NCBI GenBank assembly: GCA_938018185.1
Contig: CALIIW010000044.1
Coordinates: 1 to 45,743, forward strand
Source: an uncultured Saprospiraceae bacterium
Lineage (GTDB): Bacteria; Bacteroidota; Bacteroidia; Chitinophagales; Saprospiraceae
DNA: 45,743 bases
Direction of reading: 5' to 3'
A program made the translations under genes and the position numbers. Within the stretch, counting starts at the first letter, position 1. The number at the start of each line of letters is the position of its first letter. Positions 25,446 through 33,716 of this stretch are shown in pieces. The notes beneath the pieces were generated by a model, which made no database searches, had not been told where the DNA came from, and saw only the letters and a list, made by a program, of their open reading frames with translations.

Positions 25446-27311
25446 TTATTTTTTTTCTGTTACTAATGAATTAGAAGCCATGCTTTTGTCCATGGCATCA
25501 CCTTTTTTTGAGAATACATAGTTGTCGAGCACAAGAAAATCCATATTTGTTTTCATAAAGCATCTGTATGCATCTGCAGGAGTATTCACAATAGGTTCTC
25601 CTCTTACATTAAAACTAGTATTGACTAACAAACCATAACCAGTTAGGCTTTTGAATGATTCAATGAGCATGTGGTAACGCTTATTTGTAGCGGTTGTAAC
25701 AGTCTGAATACGCGCAGAAAAGTTCACGTGAGTGATGGATTGTATATCCGATCTTTCTACATCCAACTTATCTCTCCAATGCATGGATTCATAATTAGCC
25801 GGCAGTTCTTTCATGTGTGACTTTTGAATATCGGTTACTACCAACATGTATGGAGACTTGACATCTAGATTAAAGTATTCTTGACATTCTTCCTCAAGTA
25901 CGGATGGTGCAAAAGGTCTGAATCCTTCTCTGAATTTTATTTTCAGATTGATACGTTTTTGCATTTCTAAATTGGTCGCATCACCTAGGATGGATCTATT
26001 ACCCAAAGATCTTGGGCCAAACTCCATTCTTCCTTGAAACCATCCAATAACATTTCCTTCTTTTATACAATTTGCAACATAATCACAAAGTTCTTGATCT
26101 GTTTGAAATTGCTGAAATTCTAAATTTTCTGCTTGGATTAATTCCTTGATTTCCTTCTCTCCATACTGAGGTCCTAGATAAGCACCTTTCATAGCATCCA
26201 TTCCTTTGGTTGCTTTTCTCGGTTGGTCAAAATAAATATAATGTGCTGCCAATGCGGCTCCTAAAGAACATCCCGCATCACCCGACGCAGGTTGGATGTA
26301 TATGTTTTTAAACATATTGGTCTTTAGCAATTTTCCATTTGCTACACAGTTTAAAGCTACACCTCCTGACAAACAGATATTTTCAGAACCTGTTAGTTTT
26401 TTAGCTTCAGCAGCCATTTTCAAAACAGCTTCTTCTGTGATTAATTGAACCGCAAGTGCAAGGTCGCAGTGAAGTTGTTCGAGCTTAGTATCCTGCTCCC
26501 TCACAGAAACACCAAAAATCTTTTCCCACTTCTCCGGCTTGATCATTCCACCACTAGCAGTAGCATATTGGAAAAATTCTTGGTTTAACCATATGGAACC
26601 GTCTTCTGCTATGTCAACCAAGTTTTCTTTGGCGATCTTTACAAAATTATTTACTTGATCAGAATTCAATTTTCCGTATGGAGCAAGGCCCATCACTTTG
26701 TACTCACCGTTATTGATCTTGAAACCTAAAAATTGTGTGAAAGCAGAATATAAGAAACCCAAAGAATGAGGAAACCTCATTTCTTTGATAATTTTTATTT
26801 TATTTTTATCCCCATAACATATTGAAGCAGACGCCCATTCACCAACACCATCTATAGTCAAGATAGCAGCTTCATCAAAGGTAGATGGATAATATGTACT
26901 TGCTGCGTGAGACAAGTGATGTTCTGGATATAAAATCTTTACTTTAGAAGCATCAAACCCTTGAATGGATTTTAGATTTTTCATAAACATCCTTTTGAAA
27001 TTAACTTTATCGTTAATCCATATGGGCATGTGTTTTAAAAAGGGAATGAATCCTTGAGGTGCATAATGAATATATGCATCTAAAAATCTTTCGAATCTAA
27101 GATTTGGCTTTTCATAATATGCGATAGCATCAAGTTCGTCTATCTTAATATTTGCCTCTTCCAAACAATACTTTATAGCATTGACAGGAAAATTAGAATC
27201 ATGTTTGATTCTTGTAAATCTTTCTTCTTGAGCTGCAGCCAGTATTTCTCCATTCTTGAGAATAGCCGCTGCAGAATCATGGAATAAACCAGAAATGCCT
27301 AGTATCTTCAT
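25446..27311 (-). CDS. NodU/CmcH/TobZ-family carbamoyltransferase
   Basis: 621 aa. The N-terminal Kae1/ASKHA-like domain has GISGLFHDSAAAIL at the start, HHLSHAAS near residue 131 and a second-half LSGGVALNCVANGK and SGDAGCSLGAA. The C-terminal YrdC-like part contains GRMEFGPRSLGNRSILGD and NTSFNVRGEPIVNTP. These enzymes use carbamoyl phosphate and ATP, through a carbamoyl-adenylate, to O-carbamoylate sugars, antibiotics or glycans. The acceptor is unknown; the neighbouring small membrane protein fits a cell-surface polysaccharide role better than an antibiotic one. The gene is on the opposite strand to asnB and is divergent from paaA. Confidence 0.93.
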   Translation of the reverse strand: MKILGISGLFHDSAAAILKNGEILAAAQEERFTRIKHDSNFPVNAIKYCLEEANIKIDELDAIAYYEKPNLRFERFLDAYIHYAPQGFIPFLKHMPIWINDKVNFKRMFMKNLKSIQGFDASKVKILYPEHHLSHAASTYYPSTFDEAAILTIDGVGEWASASICYGDKNKIKIIKEMRFPHSLGFLYSAFTQFLGFKINNGEYKVMGLAPYGKLNSDQVNNFVKIAKENLVDIAEDGSIWLNQEFFQYATASGGMIKPEKWEKIFGVSVREQDTKLEQLHCDLALAVQLITEEAVLKMAAEAKKLTGSENICLSGGVALNCVANGKLLKTNMFKNIYIQPASGDAGCSLGAALAAHYIYFDQPRKATKGMDAMKGAYLGPQYGEKEIKELIQAENLEFQQFQTDQELCDYVANCIKEGNVIGWFQGRMEFGPRSLGNRSILGDATNLEMQKRINLKIKFREGFRPFAPSVLEEECQEYFNLDVKSPYMLVVTDIQKSHMKELPANYESMHWRDKLDVERSDIQSITHVNFSARIQTVTTATNKRYHMLIESFKSLTGYGLLVNTSFNVRGEPIVNTPADAYRCFMKTNMDFLVLDNYVFSKKGDAMDKSMASNSLVTEKK

Positions 27312-27481
27312 TTTTTCGCTTTATTGAGCAGTCTTATGTAATACAGTTAAAAGGGAAATCGATAAGGGTAGCAAACTTTAAGAATCTCCCGAAAACATAT
27401 GAGAGACAAATTTCATGCAAAAGTCGTAATATTTTACCTTAATCCTCTAAAAAAGATAAAATAAGTGTACATAATAAATAT

Positions 27482-27497
27482 ACGAACAAATGTTCGT
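27482..27497. promoter_or_regulatory. Candidate TetR operator upstream of the paa operon
   Basis: ACGAACA-AA-TGTTCGT is a perfect 7+7 bp palindrome with a 2-bp centre, 43 bp before the paaA ATG. A possible -7 box, TAACTTG, is at 27517-27523, which would place the palindrome over the -33 region. A close copy lies before paaE (12652-12667), next to the TetR gene. Confidence 0.65.
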
Positions 27498-27540
27498 TTT
27501 CTTTGTTTAAATGTCATAACTTGTAGTAAATAAATCATTT

Positions 27541-28488
27541 ATGGAAAAAAATCTTGAAGAAATATTCCAATCTAGGATTGATAGAGAAGAAAAAATAGAG
27601 CCGAAAGATTGGATGCCAGATGACTATAGAAAGACCTTAATTCGTCAAATATCTCAACATGCGCATTCAGAAATTGTAGGAATGCTTCCAGAAGGGAATT
27701 GGATAACAAGAGCTCCAACTTTGAAACGTAAAGTAGGGTTGATGGCAAAAGTCCAAGATGAGGCGGGTCACGGTTTATACTTATATAGTGCCGCAGAGAC
27801 TTTAGGCGTAGATAGAGATACCTTGTTTGAACAATTACATTCTGGAAAGGCAAAATATTCGTCAATCTTTAATTATCCAACAGTAACTTGGGCGGATATA
27901 GGAGCAATCGGTTGGTTGGTTGATGGTGCAGCAATAATGAATCAAGTGCCATTGTGCAGGTGTTCTTATGGACCCTATGCAAGAGCAATGGTAAGGGTTT
28001 GCAAAGAAGAAAGCTTCCATCAAAGACAGGGGTTTGAAATATTATTGAGCCTAAGCCAAGGATCAGAAGAACAAAAAAGAATGCTTCAGTCTGCTGTCGA
28101 TAGATGGTGGTGGCCTTCTGTGATGATGTTTGGTCCTTCAGATGATGACTCTCCAAATTCTGCAAAATCTATGAAGTGGAAAATCAAAAGGTTTTCTAAC
28201 GATGACTTAAGACAAAAGTTTGTTGATGTTTGCTACGAGCAAGCAAAAGTTTTAAATGTTACTTTGCCGGATCCAGATATCAAATGGAATGAAGAAAGAG
28301 GCCATTATGATTTTGGGCTTATTGATTGGGAGGAGTTTTGGCAAGTCATTAAAGGAAATGGCCCTTGTAATAAAGAAAGATTAGCTGCTAGAAACAAAGC
28401 TTGGGATGAAGGCGCTTGGGTCAGAGAAGCCGCCATGGCTCATGCTGCAAAAAGAAAAGAAAGATCAAATAAAAAGAAAGTCGCATAA
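27541..28488 (+). CDS. paaA: 1,2-phenylacetyl-CoA epoxidase, catalytic subunit PaaA
   Basis: 315 aa, the usual PaaA size. It carries the carboxylate-bridged diiron site of the bacterial multicomponent monooxygenase that epoxidises the ring of phenylacetyl-CoA. Visible ligand-bearing helices include [37 protein letters not shown] (the E..H pair) and [15 protein letters not shown] (second E..H pair), all canonical. The C-terminus, with [28 protein letters not shown] shortened here to its family pattern, is also typical. It is the first gene of the operon; paaB starts 1 bp after its stop. A TetR-type palindrome precedes it. Confidence 0.97.
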   Translation: MEKNLEEIFQSRIDREEKIEPKDWMPDDYRKTLIRQISQHAHSEIVGMLPEGNWITRAPTLKRKVGLMAKVQDEAGHGLYLYSAAETLGVDRDTLFEQLHSGKAKYSSIFNYPTVTWADIGAIGWLVDGAAIMNQVPLCRCSYGPYARAMVRVCKEESFHQRQGFEILLSLSQGSEEQKRMLQSAVDRWWWPSVMMFGPSDDDSPNSAKSMKWKIKRFSNDDLRQKFVDVCYEQAKVLNVTLPDPDIKWNEERGHYDFGLIDWEEFWQVIKGNGPCNKERLAARNKAWDEGAWVREAAMAHAAKRKERSNKKKVA

Positions 28489-28489
28489 T

Positions 28490-28774
28490 ATGGAAAACAA
28501 TTGGCCTCTTTGGGAAATATTTATCCGGAGTAAAAATGGATTGTCACACAAACATGTAGGCAGCCTACATGCATCTGATGAAGAAATGGCAATGCAAAAT
28601 GCCAGAGATGTTTATACTAGAAGATCTGAAGGAGTGAGCATTTGGCTGGTGGAATCAAAACACATCACAGCCTCTAATCCTGACAATGGAGATTCTATGT
28701 TTGATCCTGCAAATGATAAAGTTTATAGACATCCAACTTTTTATGATCTCCCAGAAGAATTAAAACACATCTAA
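28490..28774 (+). CDS. paaB: 1,2-phenylacetyl-CoA epoxidase subunit PaaB
   Basis: 94 aa from ATG at 28490, in line with the 95-aa family norm. An upstream in-frame start (28406) would lie within paaA and is not used. Signatures: WPLWEIFIRSKNGLSHKHVG at the start, HASDEEMAMQNARDVYTRR in the middle and VWRHP-like VYRHPTFY near the end. PaaB is a small non-catalytic subunit that binds the PaaAC complex and is needed for activity with PaaE. Its TAA overlaps the paaC ATG by one base (TAATG). Confidence 0.95.
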   Translation: MENNWPLWEIFIRSKNGLSHKHVGSLHASDEEMAMQNARDVYTRRSEGVSIWLVESKHITASNPDNGDSMFDPANDKVYRHPTFYDLPEELKHI

Positions 28775-29523
28775 TGGATACATCCTTTGCGTATATATTA
28801 CACCTTGCCGATAATGCTTTGATCTTAGGTCAAAGACTTTCAGAATGGTGTGGACATGGTCCTATCTTAGAACAAGATATGGCCATGACAAATATCTCAC
28901 TCGACTTAGTAGGTCAGTCTAGAAGTTTATTTCAACTTGCTGGAGAATTGGAAGGCAAAGGGCGTTCTGAAGATGACCTCGCTTTTATGCGTGTAGAAAT
29001 TGATTACAAGAATTGTCTTCTGGCGGAACAACCAAATGGAGACTTTGCCAAAACAATTTTAAGGCAATTTTTCTACGATGCTTTTAGCTTTCACAATTAT
29101 ACTGCATTACTACAAAGCAGCAATGAACAAGTACGAGCAATAGCAGAAAAGTCTTTGAAAGAAGTTACATACCATTTGAAATGGAGTTCTGAATGGGTAA
29201 TCAGATTAGTGGACGGAACAGAGGAAAGTTTACTCAGAATGAAAACTGCCTTATTAGAATTATGGACTTTTACGGGGGAATTATATACTCCAGTAGATTA
29301 CGAAATAAAGGCTGCTGAATCTGGACTAGGAGTTGACTTTGATAAAATAAAAACCTTATGGCTTGAAGAAGTCAATAAGGTATTTGACATGGCTGGTATT
29401 AAAGTTCCTGTTGGCGGCTGGATGCAGAAAGGAGGTAAAAAGGGAATTCATACCGAACATTTAGGATTCTTATTGGCAGACATGCAATATTTACAAAGAA
29501 CATATCCTGGACAAAAATGGTAA
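28774..29523 (+). CDS. paaC: 1,2-phenylacetyl-CoA epoxidase structural subunit PaaC
   Basis: 249 aa, ferritin-like fold without the diiron site. It pairs with PaaA to build the monooxygenase core. Family features: an early LADNALILGQRLSEWCGHGP, then EQDMAMTNISLDLVGQSR, a central YHLKWSSEWVIRL and the terminal GKKGIHTEHLGFLLADMQYL followed by RTYPG. It overlaps paaB by 1 bp and paaD by 7 bp, consistent with a tightly coupled operon. Confidence 0.95.
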   Translation: MDTSFAYILHLADNALILGQRLSEWCGHGPILEQDMAMTNISLDLVGQSRSLFQLAGELEGKGRSEDDLAFMRVEIDYKNCLLAEQPNGDFAKTILRQFFYDAFSFHNYTALLQSSNEQVRAIAEKSLKEVTYHLKWSSEWVIRLVDGTEESLLRMKTALLELWTFTGELYTPVDYEIKAAESGLGVDFDKIKTLWLEEVNKVFDMAGIKVPVGGWMQKGGKKGIHTEHLGFLLADMQYLQRTYPGQKW

Positions 29524-30017
29524 AGGATCAAGCATCCGAAAAACAGAACATTTATAAATTACTCGAGCAGGTATGCGATCCGGAAATACCTGTGCTTTCC
29601 ATTTTAGATCTCGGTATTGTTAGAGATGTAATCCTCAAAGAAAACTTACTCGAAATAGTGATCACTCCAACTTATACTGGCTGTCCAGCAATGGACATGA
29701 TTGAAGTAGAAATAAAAGCTATTCTTCAAGGGAATGGCTATGAAAAAACAATCGTCAAAACTATTTTAAGTCCTGCATGGACCACTGATTGGTTAACTGA
29801 ATCTGGCAAAGAAAAACTTCTTGCTTATGGCATTGTGCCTCCAAAGGGAAAAGCAAAAGGTAAACGTGCATTGTTCGCCGATGCAGATGAAATAGCCTGT
29901 CCACAATGTAATTCGGAAAATACAGAAATGATCAGCCAATTTGGTTCTACAGCTTGTAAAGCACAGTATAGGTGTAAAGACTGTCAAGAACCTTTTGATT
30001 ATTTCAAATGTCATTAA
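29517..30017 (+). CDS. paaD: Phenylacetyl-CoA epoxidase maturation protein PaaD
   Basis: 166 aa. The N-terminal MIP18/DUF59 (SufT-like) domain (about residues 8-95) has EQVCDPEIPVLSILDLGIV and TYTGCPAMDMIE. The C-terminal zinc-ribbon part has CPQCNSEN and RCKDCQEPFDYFKCH, as usual for PaaD. It is thought to help assemble metal or Fe-S cofactors of the epoxidase. The start overlaps the end of paaC by 7 bp. Confidence 0.95.
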   Translation: MVKDQASEKQNIYKLLEQVCDPEIPVLSILDLGIVRDVILKENLLEIVITPTYTGCPAMDMIEVEIKAILQGNGYEKTIVKTILSPAWTTDWLTESGKEKLLAYGIVPPKGKAKGKRALFADADEIACPQCNSENTEMISQFGSTACKAQYRCKDCQEPFDYFKCH

Positions 30018-30038
30018 TGAAAAATTAATAAATAATAG

Positions 30039-30815
30039 ATGAGTACAATTAAATTTGAGATCAACAATCTTATAGCAAGAATCACTCTTAATAGACCAGA
30101 GGTTTATAATAGCTTTAACAAAGAAATGGCTCTTGCTGTACAAGGGGCATTAGATGAATGTGCTAAAAATGATGAAGTAAGATGTGTGGTTTTAAGCGGT
30201 GTAGGGAAAGCATTTTGTGCCGGCCAAGATTTACAAGAAGTCGTTGCAGAAGATGGTCCAGAGCTTACAGAAATAATTCAAGAGCATTTCAATCCTTTAG
30301 TAATAAAGATAAGAGAACTTGAGAAGCCTGTTGTTGCAGCAGTGAATGGTGTAGCGGCAGGTGCGGGCGCAAACCTTGCATTGCTATGCGATATTGTTGT
30401 AGCAAAAGAATCGGCTTCATTTATTCAAGCTTTTAGTAAAATTGGATTGATTCCAGATACTGGTGGTACCTATTTTTTGCCTAGGCTAATTGGTATGCAA
30501 AGGGCTTCTGCTTTAATGATGTTGGCTGATAAGGTTCCTGCAAAAGAAGCTTTGGAAATTGGCATGATTTATAAATACTTTTCTGATGATACCTTTGAAG
30601 AGGAAGTTTCAAAAATTGCAAATAAATTAGCTAATATGCCAACCAAAGGTTTGGCTTATATTAAAAGAGCATTAAATTATTCGTTGACAAATGATCTTAA
30701 TACCCAGCTTGGTATTGAAGATCAACTACAAACCCTAGCGAGTCATACTGAGGATTATGAAGAAGGTGTAAATGCCTTTTTGGAAAAAAGAAAACCTATT
30801 TTTAAAGGCGCATAA
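30039..30815 (+). CDS. paaG: Ring-1,2-epoxyphenylacetyl-CoA isomerase PaaG (enoyl-CoA hydratase family)
   Basis: 258 aa, crotonase fold. It converts the ring epoxide to the seven-membered oxepin-CoA and also shifts double bonds later in the pathway. The PaaG-like pattern is strong: KAFCAGQDLQEVV, NPLVIKIRELEKPVVAAVNG, VAAGAGANLALLCD and FIQAFSKIGLIPDTGGTYF, with the catalytic aspartate in IPDTGG. PaaF or a general enoyl-CoA hydratase is less likely; these usually have a glutamate in the equivalent region. It starts 21 bp after paaD, inside the operon. Confidence 0.9.
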   Translation: MSTIKFEINNLIARITLNRPEVYNSFNKEMALAVQGALDECAKNDEVRCVVLSGVGKAFCAGQDLQEVVAEDGPELTEIIQEHFNPLVIKIRELEKPVVAAVNGVAAGAGANLALLCDIVVAKESASFIQAFSKIGLIPDTGGTYFLPRLIGMQRASALMMLADKVPAKEALEIGMIYKYFSDDTFEEEVSKIANKLANMPTKGLAYIKRALNYSLTNDLNTQLGIEDQLQTLASHTEDYEEGVNAFLEKRKPIFKGA

Positions 30816-30833
30816 TAATTGAAAATCAATAAA

Positions 30834-31997
30834 ATGAAAATTGGAATCATAGGTTCAGGTTCAATGGGATCTGGGATTGCACAAGTAGCTGCAACCGCAG
30901 GACATGAAGTTTATTTATGTGATAAAAACCCGGATGCTTTAGTAAAAGCAAGAGACAAATTGTTAAAGATTTTAAATAGACTTGTTGAAAAAGGGAGATT
31001 AGATGATGTAGAATCTAAAGCCATATTTGGAAGAATATACTTCAAACCGGACTTTGCATCTTTTGGTGATTGTGGTTTAGTGATAGAGGCTATCATTGAA
31101 AATTTGGAAATTAAAAAATCTGTTTTCAAAGAATTAGAAGCAATCGTAAACAAGGATTGTATTTTAGCAACCAACACCTCTTCACTCTCTGTTGCAGCTA
31201 TTGCAGCTGCTTGTGAAAATGCCGATCGTGTCATAGGGATTCACTTTTTTAATCCTGCACCTTTGATGAAGTTGGTTGAAATAATTCCAGCCATACAAAC
31301 AGGAGAAAGTGTAATAACTGCAAGTCGAGAATTGATAGAGTCTTGGGGGAAATTGACGGTGCAAGCTAAAGACACACCTGGCTTTATTGTAAATAGGGTG
31401 GCAAGACCATTTTACGGAGAGGCATTGAGAATTTATGAAGAAGGTATTGCAGATTTTGCAACGATAGATTGGGCTATGACCGAATTGGGTGGATTTAGAA
31501 TGGGACCTTTCACCTTGATGGATTACATTGGTAATGATGTCAATTATATTGTAACGGAGACTGTTTTTACAGCCTTTTACTTTGATCCAAGATATAAGCC
31601 TGCATTCACCCAGAAAAGGTATTCTGAAGCTGGATATTTAGGAAGAAAATCTGGAAAAGGATATTATGACTATAGCGAAAATGCAGAAAAATCCATTCCA
31701 AACAAAGAAGAAAAATTAGGCCATCAAATCAAGGATAGGATTGTAAGCATGTTGATTAACGAAGCAGCTGATGCCTTATTTTTAAATGTGGCATCTGCTA
31801 AAGATATTGACCTTGCAATGAGTAAAGGTGTTAATTATCCTAAAGGGTTATTGGAGTGGGCTGATGAAATTGGTATTCAAAATTGTGTAGATCGCTTGGA
31901 TGATTTATATAATGAATATCATGAAGATAGATATAGGTGTAGTCCACTGTTGAGACGGATGGCTAAAGTAGGAGAAAAATTTTATCAATATGCATAA
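30834..31997 (+). CDS. paaH: 3-hydroxyacyl-CoA dehydrogenase PaaH
   Basis: 388 aa from ATG at 30834; the TTG at 30819 lies in frame but precedes the usual MKIGIIGSGSMGSGIAQ start. The NAD-binding Rossmann domain has GSGSMGSG. Then come NTSSLS, HFFNPAPLMKLVEI, the VNRVARPFYGEA hinge and two copies of the 3-hydroxyacyl-CoA dehydrogenase C-terminal domain (about 185-280 and 295-388). In the paa pathway it oxidises 3-hydroxyadipyl-CoA to 3-oxoadipyl-CoA. Its length lies between single-domain enzymes (about 285 aa) and long PaaH (about 475-500 aa), consistent with two C-terminal domains. The kelch gene overlaps its end by 8 bp. Confidence 0.93.
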   Translation: MKIGIIGSGSMGSGIAQVAATAGHEVYLCDKNPDALVKARDKLLKILNRLVEKGRLDDVESKAIFGRIYFKPDFASFGDCGLVIEAIIENLEIKKSVFKELEAIVNKDCILATNTSSLSVAAIAAACENADRVIGIHFFNPAPLMKLVEIIPAIQTGESVITASRELIESWGKLTVQAKDTPGFIVNRVARPFYGEALRIYEEGIADFATIDWAMTELGGFRMGPFTLMDYIGNDVNYIVTETVFTAFYFDPRYKPAFTQKRYSEAGYLGRKSGKGYYDYSENAEKSIPNKEEKLGHQIKDRIVSMLINEAADALFLNVASAKDIDLAMSKGVNYPKGLLEWADEIGIQNCVDRLDDLYNEYHEDRYRCSPLLRRMAKVGEKFYQYA

Positions 31998-33294
31998 AAT
32001 CTTTTTGTCTTTATTAATTCTGTTTTCTATTAATAAAATCATATTAGCTCAGCAAGTTATAGAACTAGCCAGTATGCCTGAAAAAGTTTCAAATAACGCA
32101 GTCTGTCAAGCAAAAGTTGGTTCGGAATATTTTGTTTATTCTTTCGCCGGCATAGATCAAACCAAAGAATATGCTGGCATTCATAAGCGAGCTTTCAGAT
32201 ATTCAACATCCACAGATACTTGGGAAGCAATAGAGGATTTACCTTCAGGAAATGGAAGAATAGCTGCTGGAGCATCTGTTGTAAAAAATAAGATTTATAT
32301 TATTGGTGGCTATGAGGTTTTTGATGATGGAGCCGAAATTTCATATGATAAAGTACATGTCTATGATCCTGTATCGAATGAATACTTGCCAGATGGTAAA
32401 GTAATTCCAATTCCTATTGATGACCACATTCAAGCAGTATGGCGAGACAGCCTAATTTATGTAGTTACTGGTTGGAGTACAGATGACAATGTGCCTGATG
32501 TTCAAATCTATAACCCGAGCAAGGATGAGTGGCTGGTAGGGACTCCAACACCTGATAATTCAACTTATAAAGCTTTTGGCGCTTCAGGGGTGATTATTGA
32601 TGACACAATTTATTTTTGCGGAGGAGTACGTAATCTAAATGGAAACTTTGGTTCTTCAAATGCTTTGAGAGTTGGTATTATAAATCCGGCGGATCCAACT
32701 CAGATAACCTGGAGTTCTAAGACTTCAATTTCTACTATTGGTTATAGAATGGCTGCAGCATATTTTAATGATTCCAAACCGATTTGGATTGGAGGAGGAA
32801 CCACAGGTTATAATTTTGACGGTCTAGCATATGGTAGTGGTCAAGGTGTAGAACCTATGCCAAGAATCCTTGAGTATTCTCCAGAGTTAGAGCAGTTCAC
32901 TATTAATAGTCTGGCAGAACTTCAAGTAATGGATTTAAGAGGTAGTGCACAACTGTCACCAAGTAGTATTATTATTTGTGGAGGAATGGCACCAGGACAG
33001 GAGATTTCAGATAAGACTTTTTTGATTGATATTAGCCTTGTTCCAAATGTTGAAATTCATAATGAGAATGGCATTTTAGTTACTCCAAACCCTGCAAATG
33101 ACTTTCTTCAAATTGAAGGAGCGGATAATGGAAGAATAGAAATTTATTCCTTAGAGGGCAAAGTTGTCCTTTCGGATTTTATTGAGAGTAAGTTAAGTAT
33201 AGATATTTCGGCTCTGGCTAAAGGACTTTATTTTTTGGTTTATTTTGTAAATGATAAGAAAGTATTCACTGAAAAATTAAGTATTGTAAAATGA
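31990..33294 (+). CDS. Kelch-repeat protein with T9SS type A sorting domain, inside the paa operon
   Basis: 434 aa. A signal peptide (ending ILAQQ, about residue 20) is followed by five or six kelch blades marked by double-glycine and spaced Y/W motifs, e.g. KIYIIGGYEVFDD, IYFCGGVRN, WIGGGTTG and IIICGGMAPG. A T9SS type A sorting domain ends the protein (about 360-434: VTPNPANDFLQIEG, LEGKVVLS, LAKGLYFLVYF). It would be exported to the surface or outside. It overlaps paaH by 8 bp and paaI by 4 bp (ATGA), so it is translationally coupled to cytoplasmic catabolic genes. Its role there is unknown; substrate binding or a sialate-mutarotase-like fold are possible. There is no evidence it acts on phenylacetate. 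Confidence 0.88.
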   Translation: MHKIFLSLLILFSINKIILAQQVIELASMPEKVSNNAVCQAKVGSEYFVYSFAGIDQTKEYAGIHKRAFRYSTSTDTWEAIEDLPSGNGRIAAGASVVKNKIYIIGGYEVFDDGAEISYDKVHVYDPVSNEYLPDGKVIPIPIDDHIQAVWRDSLIYVVTGWSTDDNVPDVQIYNPSKDEWLVGTPTPDNSTYKAFGASGVIIDDTIYFCGGVRNLNGNFGSSNALRVGIINPADPTQITWSSKTSISTIGYRMAAAYFNDSKPIWIGGGTTGYNFDGLAYGSGQGVEPMPRILEYSPELEQFTINSLAELQVMDLRGSAQLSPSSIIICGGMAPGQEISDKTFLIDISLVPNVEIHNENGILVTPNPANDFLQIEGADNGRIEIYSLEGKVVLSDFIESKLSIDISALAKGLYFLVYFVNDKKVFTEKLSIVK

Positions 33295-33716
33295 GCCAGT
33301 CTAAAACAAAAGCTAAGCTCATCATTGATAAAATGATGGGGAATGATTCATTCAGCCAGTGGTTGGGAATAGAAAGGTTAGAAGAATCAGAAGGCTATTG
33401 TAAAATAAAAATGGTGCTCAGAAAAGAAATGACAAATGGATTTGATGTTGCTCATGGCGGTATAACTTTTTCTTTTGCTGATTCTGCCTTTGCTTTTGCA
33501 TCAAACTCGCATGGTAAAAAAGCGGTTTCCGTAGAAACCTCAATCTCACATACGCGCCCGGTTTTAGTAGGTGATGTTTTGATAGGAGAAGCCTCTCTTA
33601 AAAATATATCCAAAAACTTAGCCATCTATGATGTGACAGTTACTAATCAAAATGACAAGGTTGTAGCTTTATTTAAAGGTACCGTTTTTAGAAAAAATGA
33701 AGATTGGGAAGTTTAA
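33291..33716 (+). CDS. paaI: Hydroxyphenylacetyl-CoA thioesterase PaaI
   Basis: 141 aa, single hotdog domain. Typical PaaI features: NGFDVAHGGITFSFADSAFAFASN, with the HGG turn and the catalytic-helix aspartate, then SVETSISHTRPVLVGDVLIGEA and VALFKGTVFR. PaaI hydrolyses dead-end CoA esters formed in the paa pathway and so frees CoA. Its ATG overlaps the kelch stop by 4 bp. The stop abuts the convergent response-regulator gene with no spacer and no terminator. Confidence 0.92.
   Translation: MSQSKTKAKLIIDKMMGNDSFSQWLGIERLEESEGYCKIKMVLRKEMTNGFDVAHGGITFSFADSAFAFASNSHGKKAVSVETSISHTRPVLVGDVLIGEASLKNISKNLAIYDVTVTNQNDKVVALFKGTVFRKNEDWEV

Noticed and set aside
28406-28489. N-terminal extension of PaaB
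   Set aside because: It lies fully inside paaA in another frame. The start at 28490 gives the normal 94-aa PaaB.
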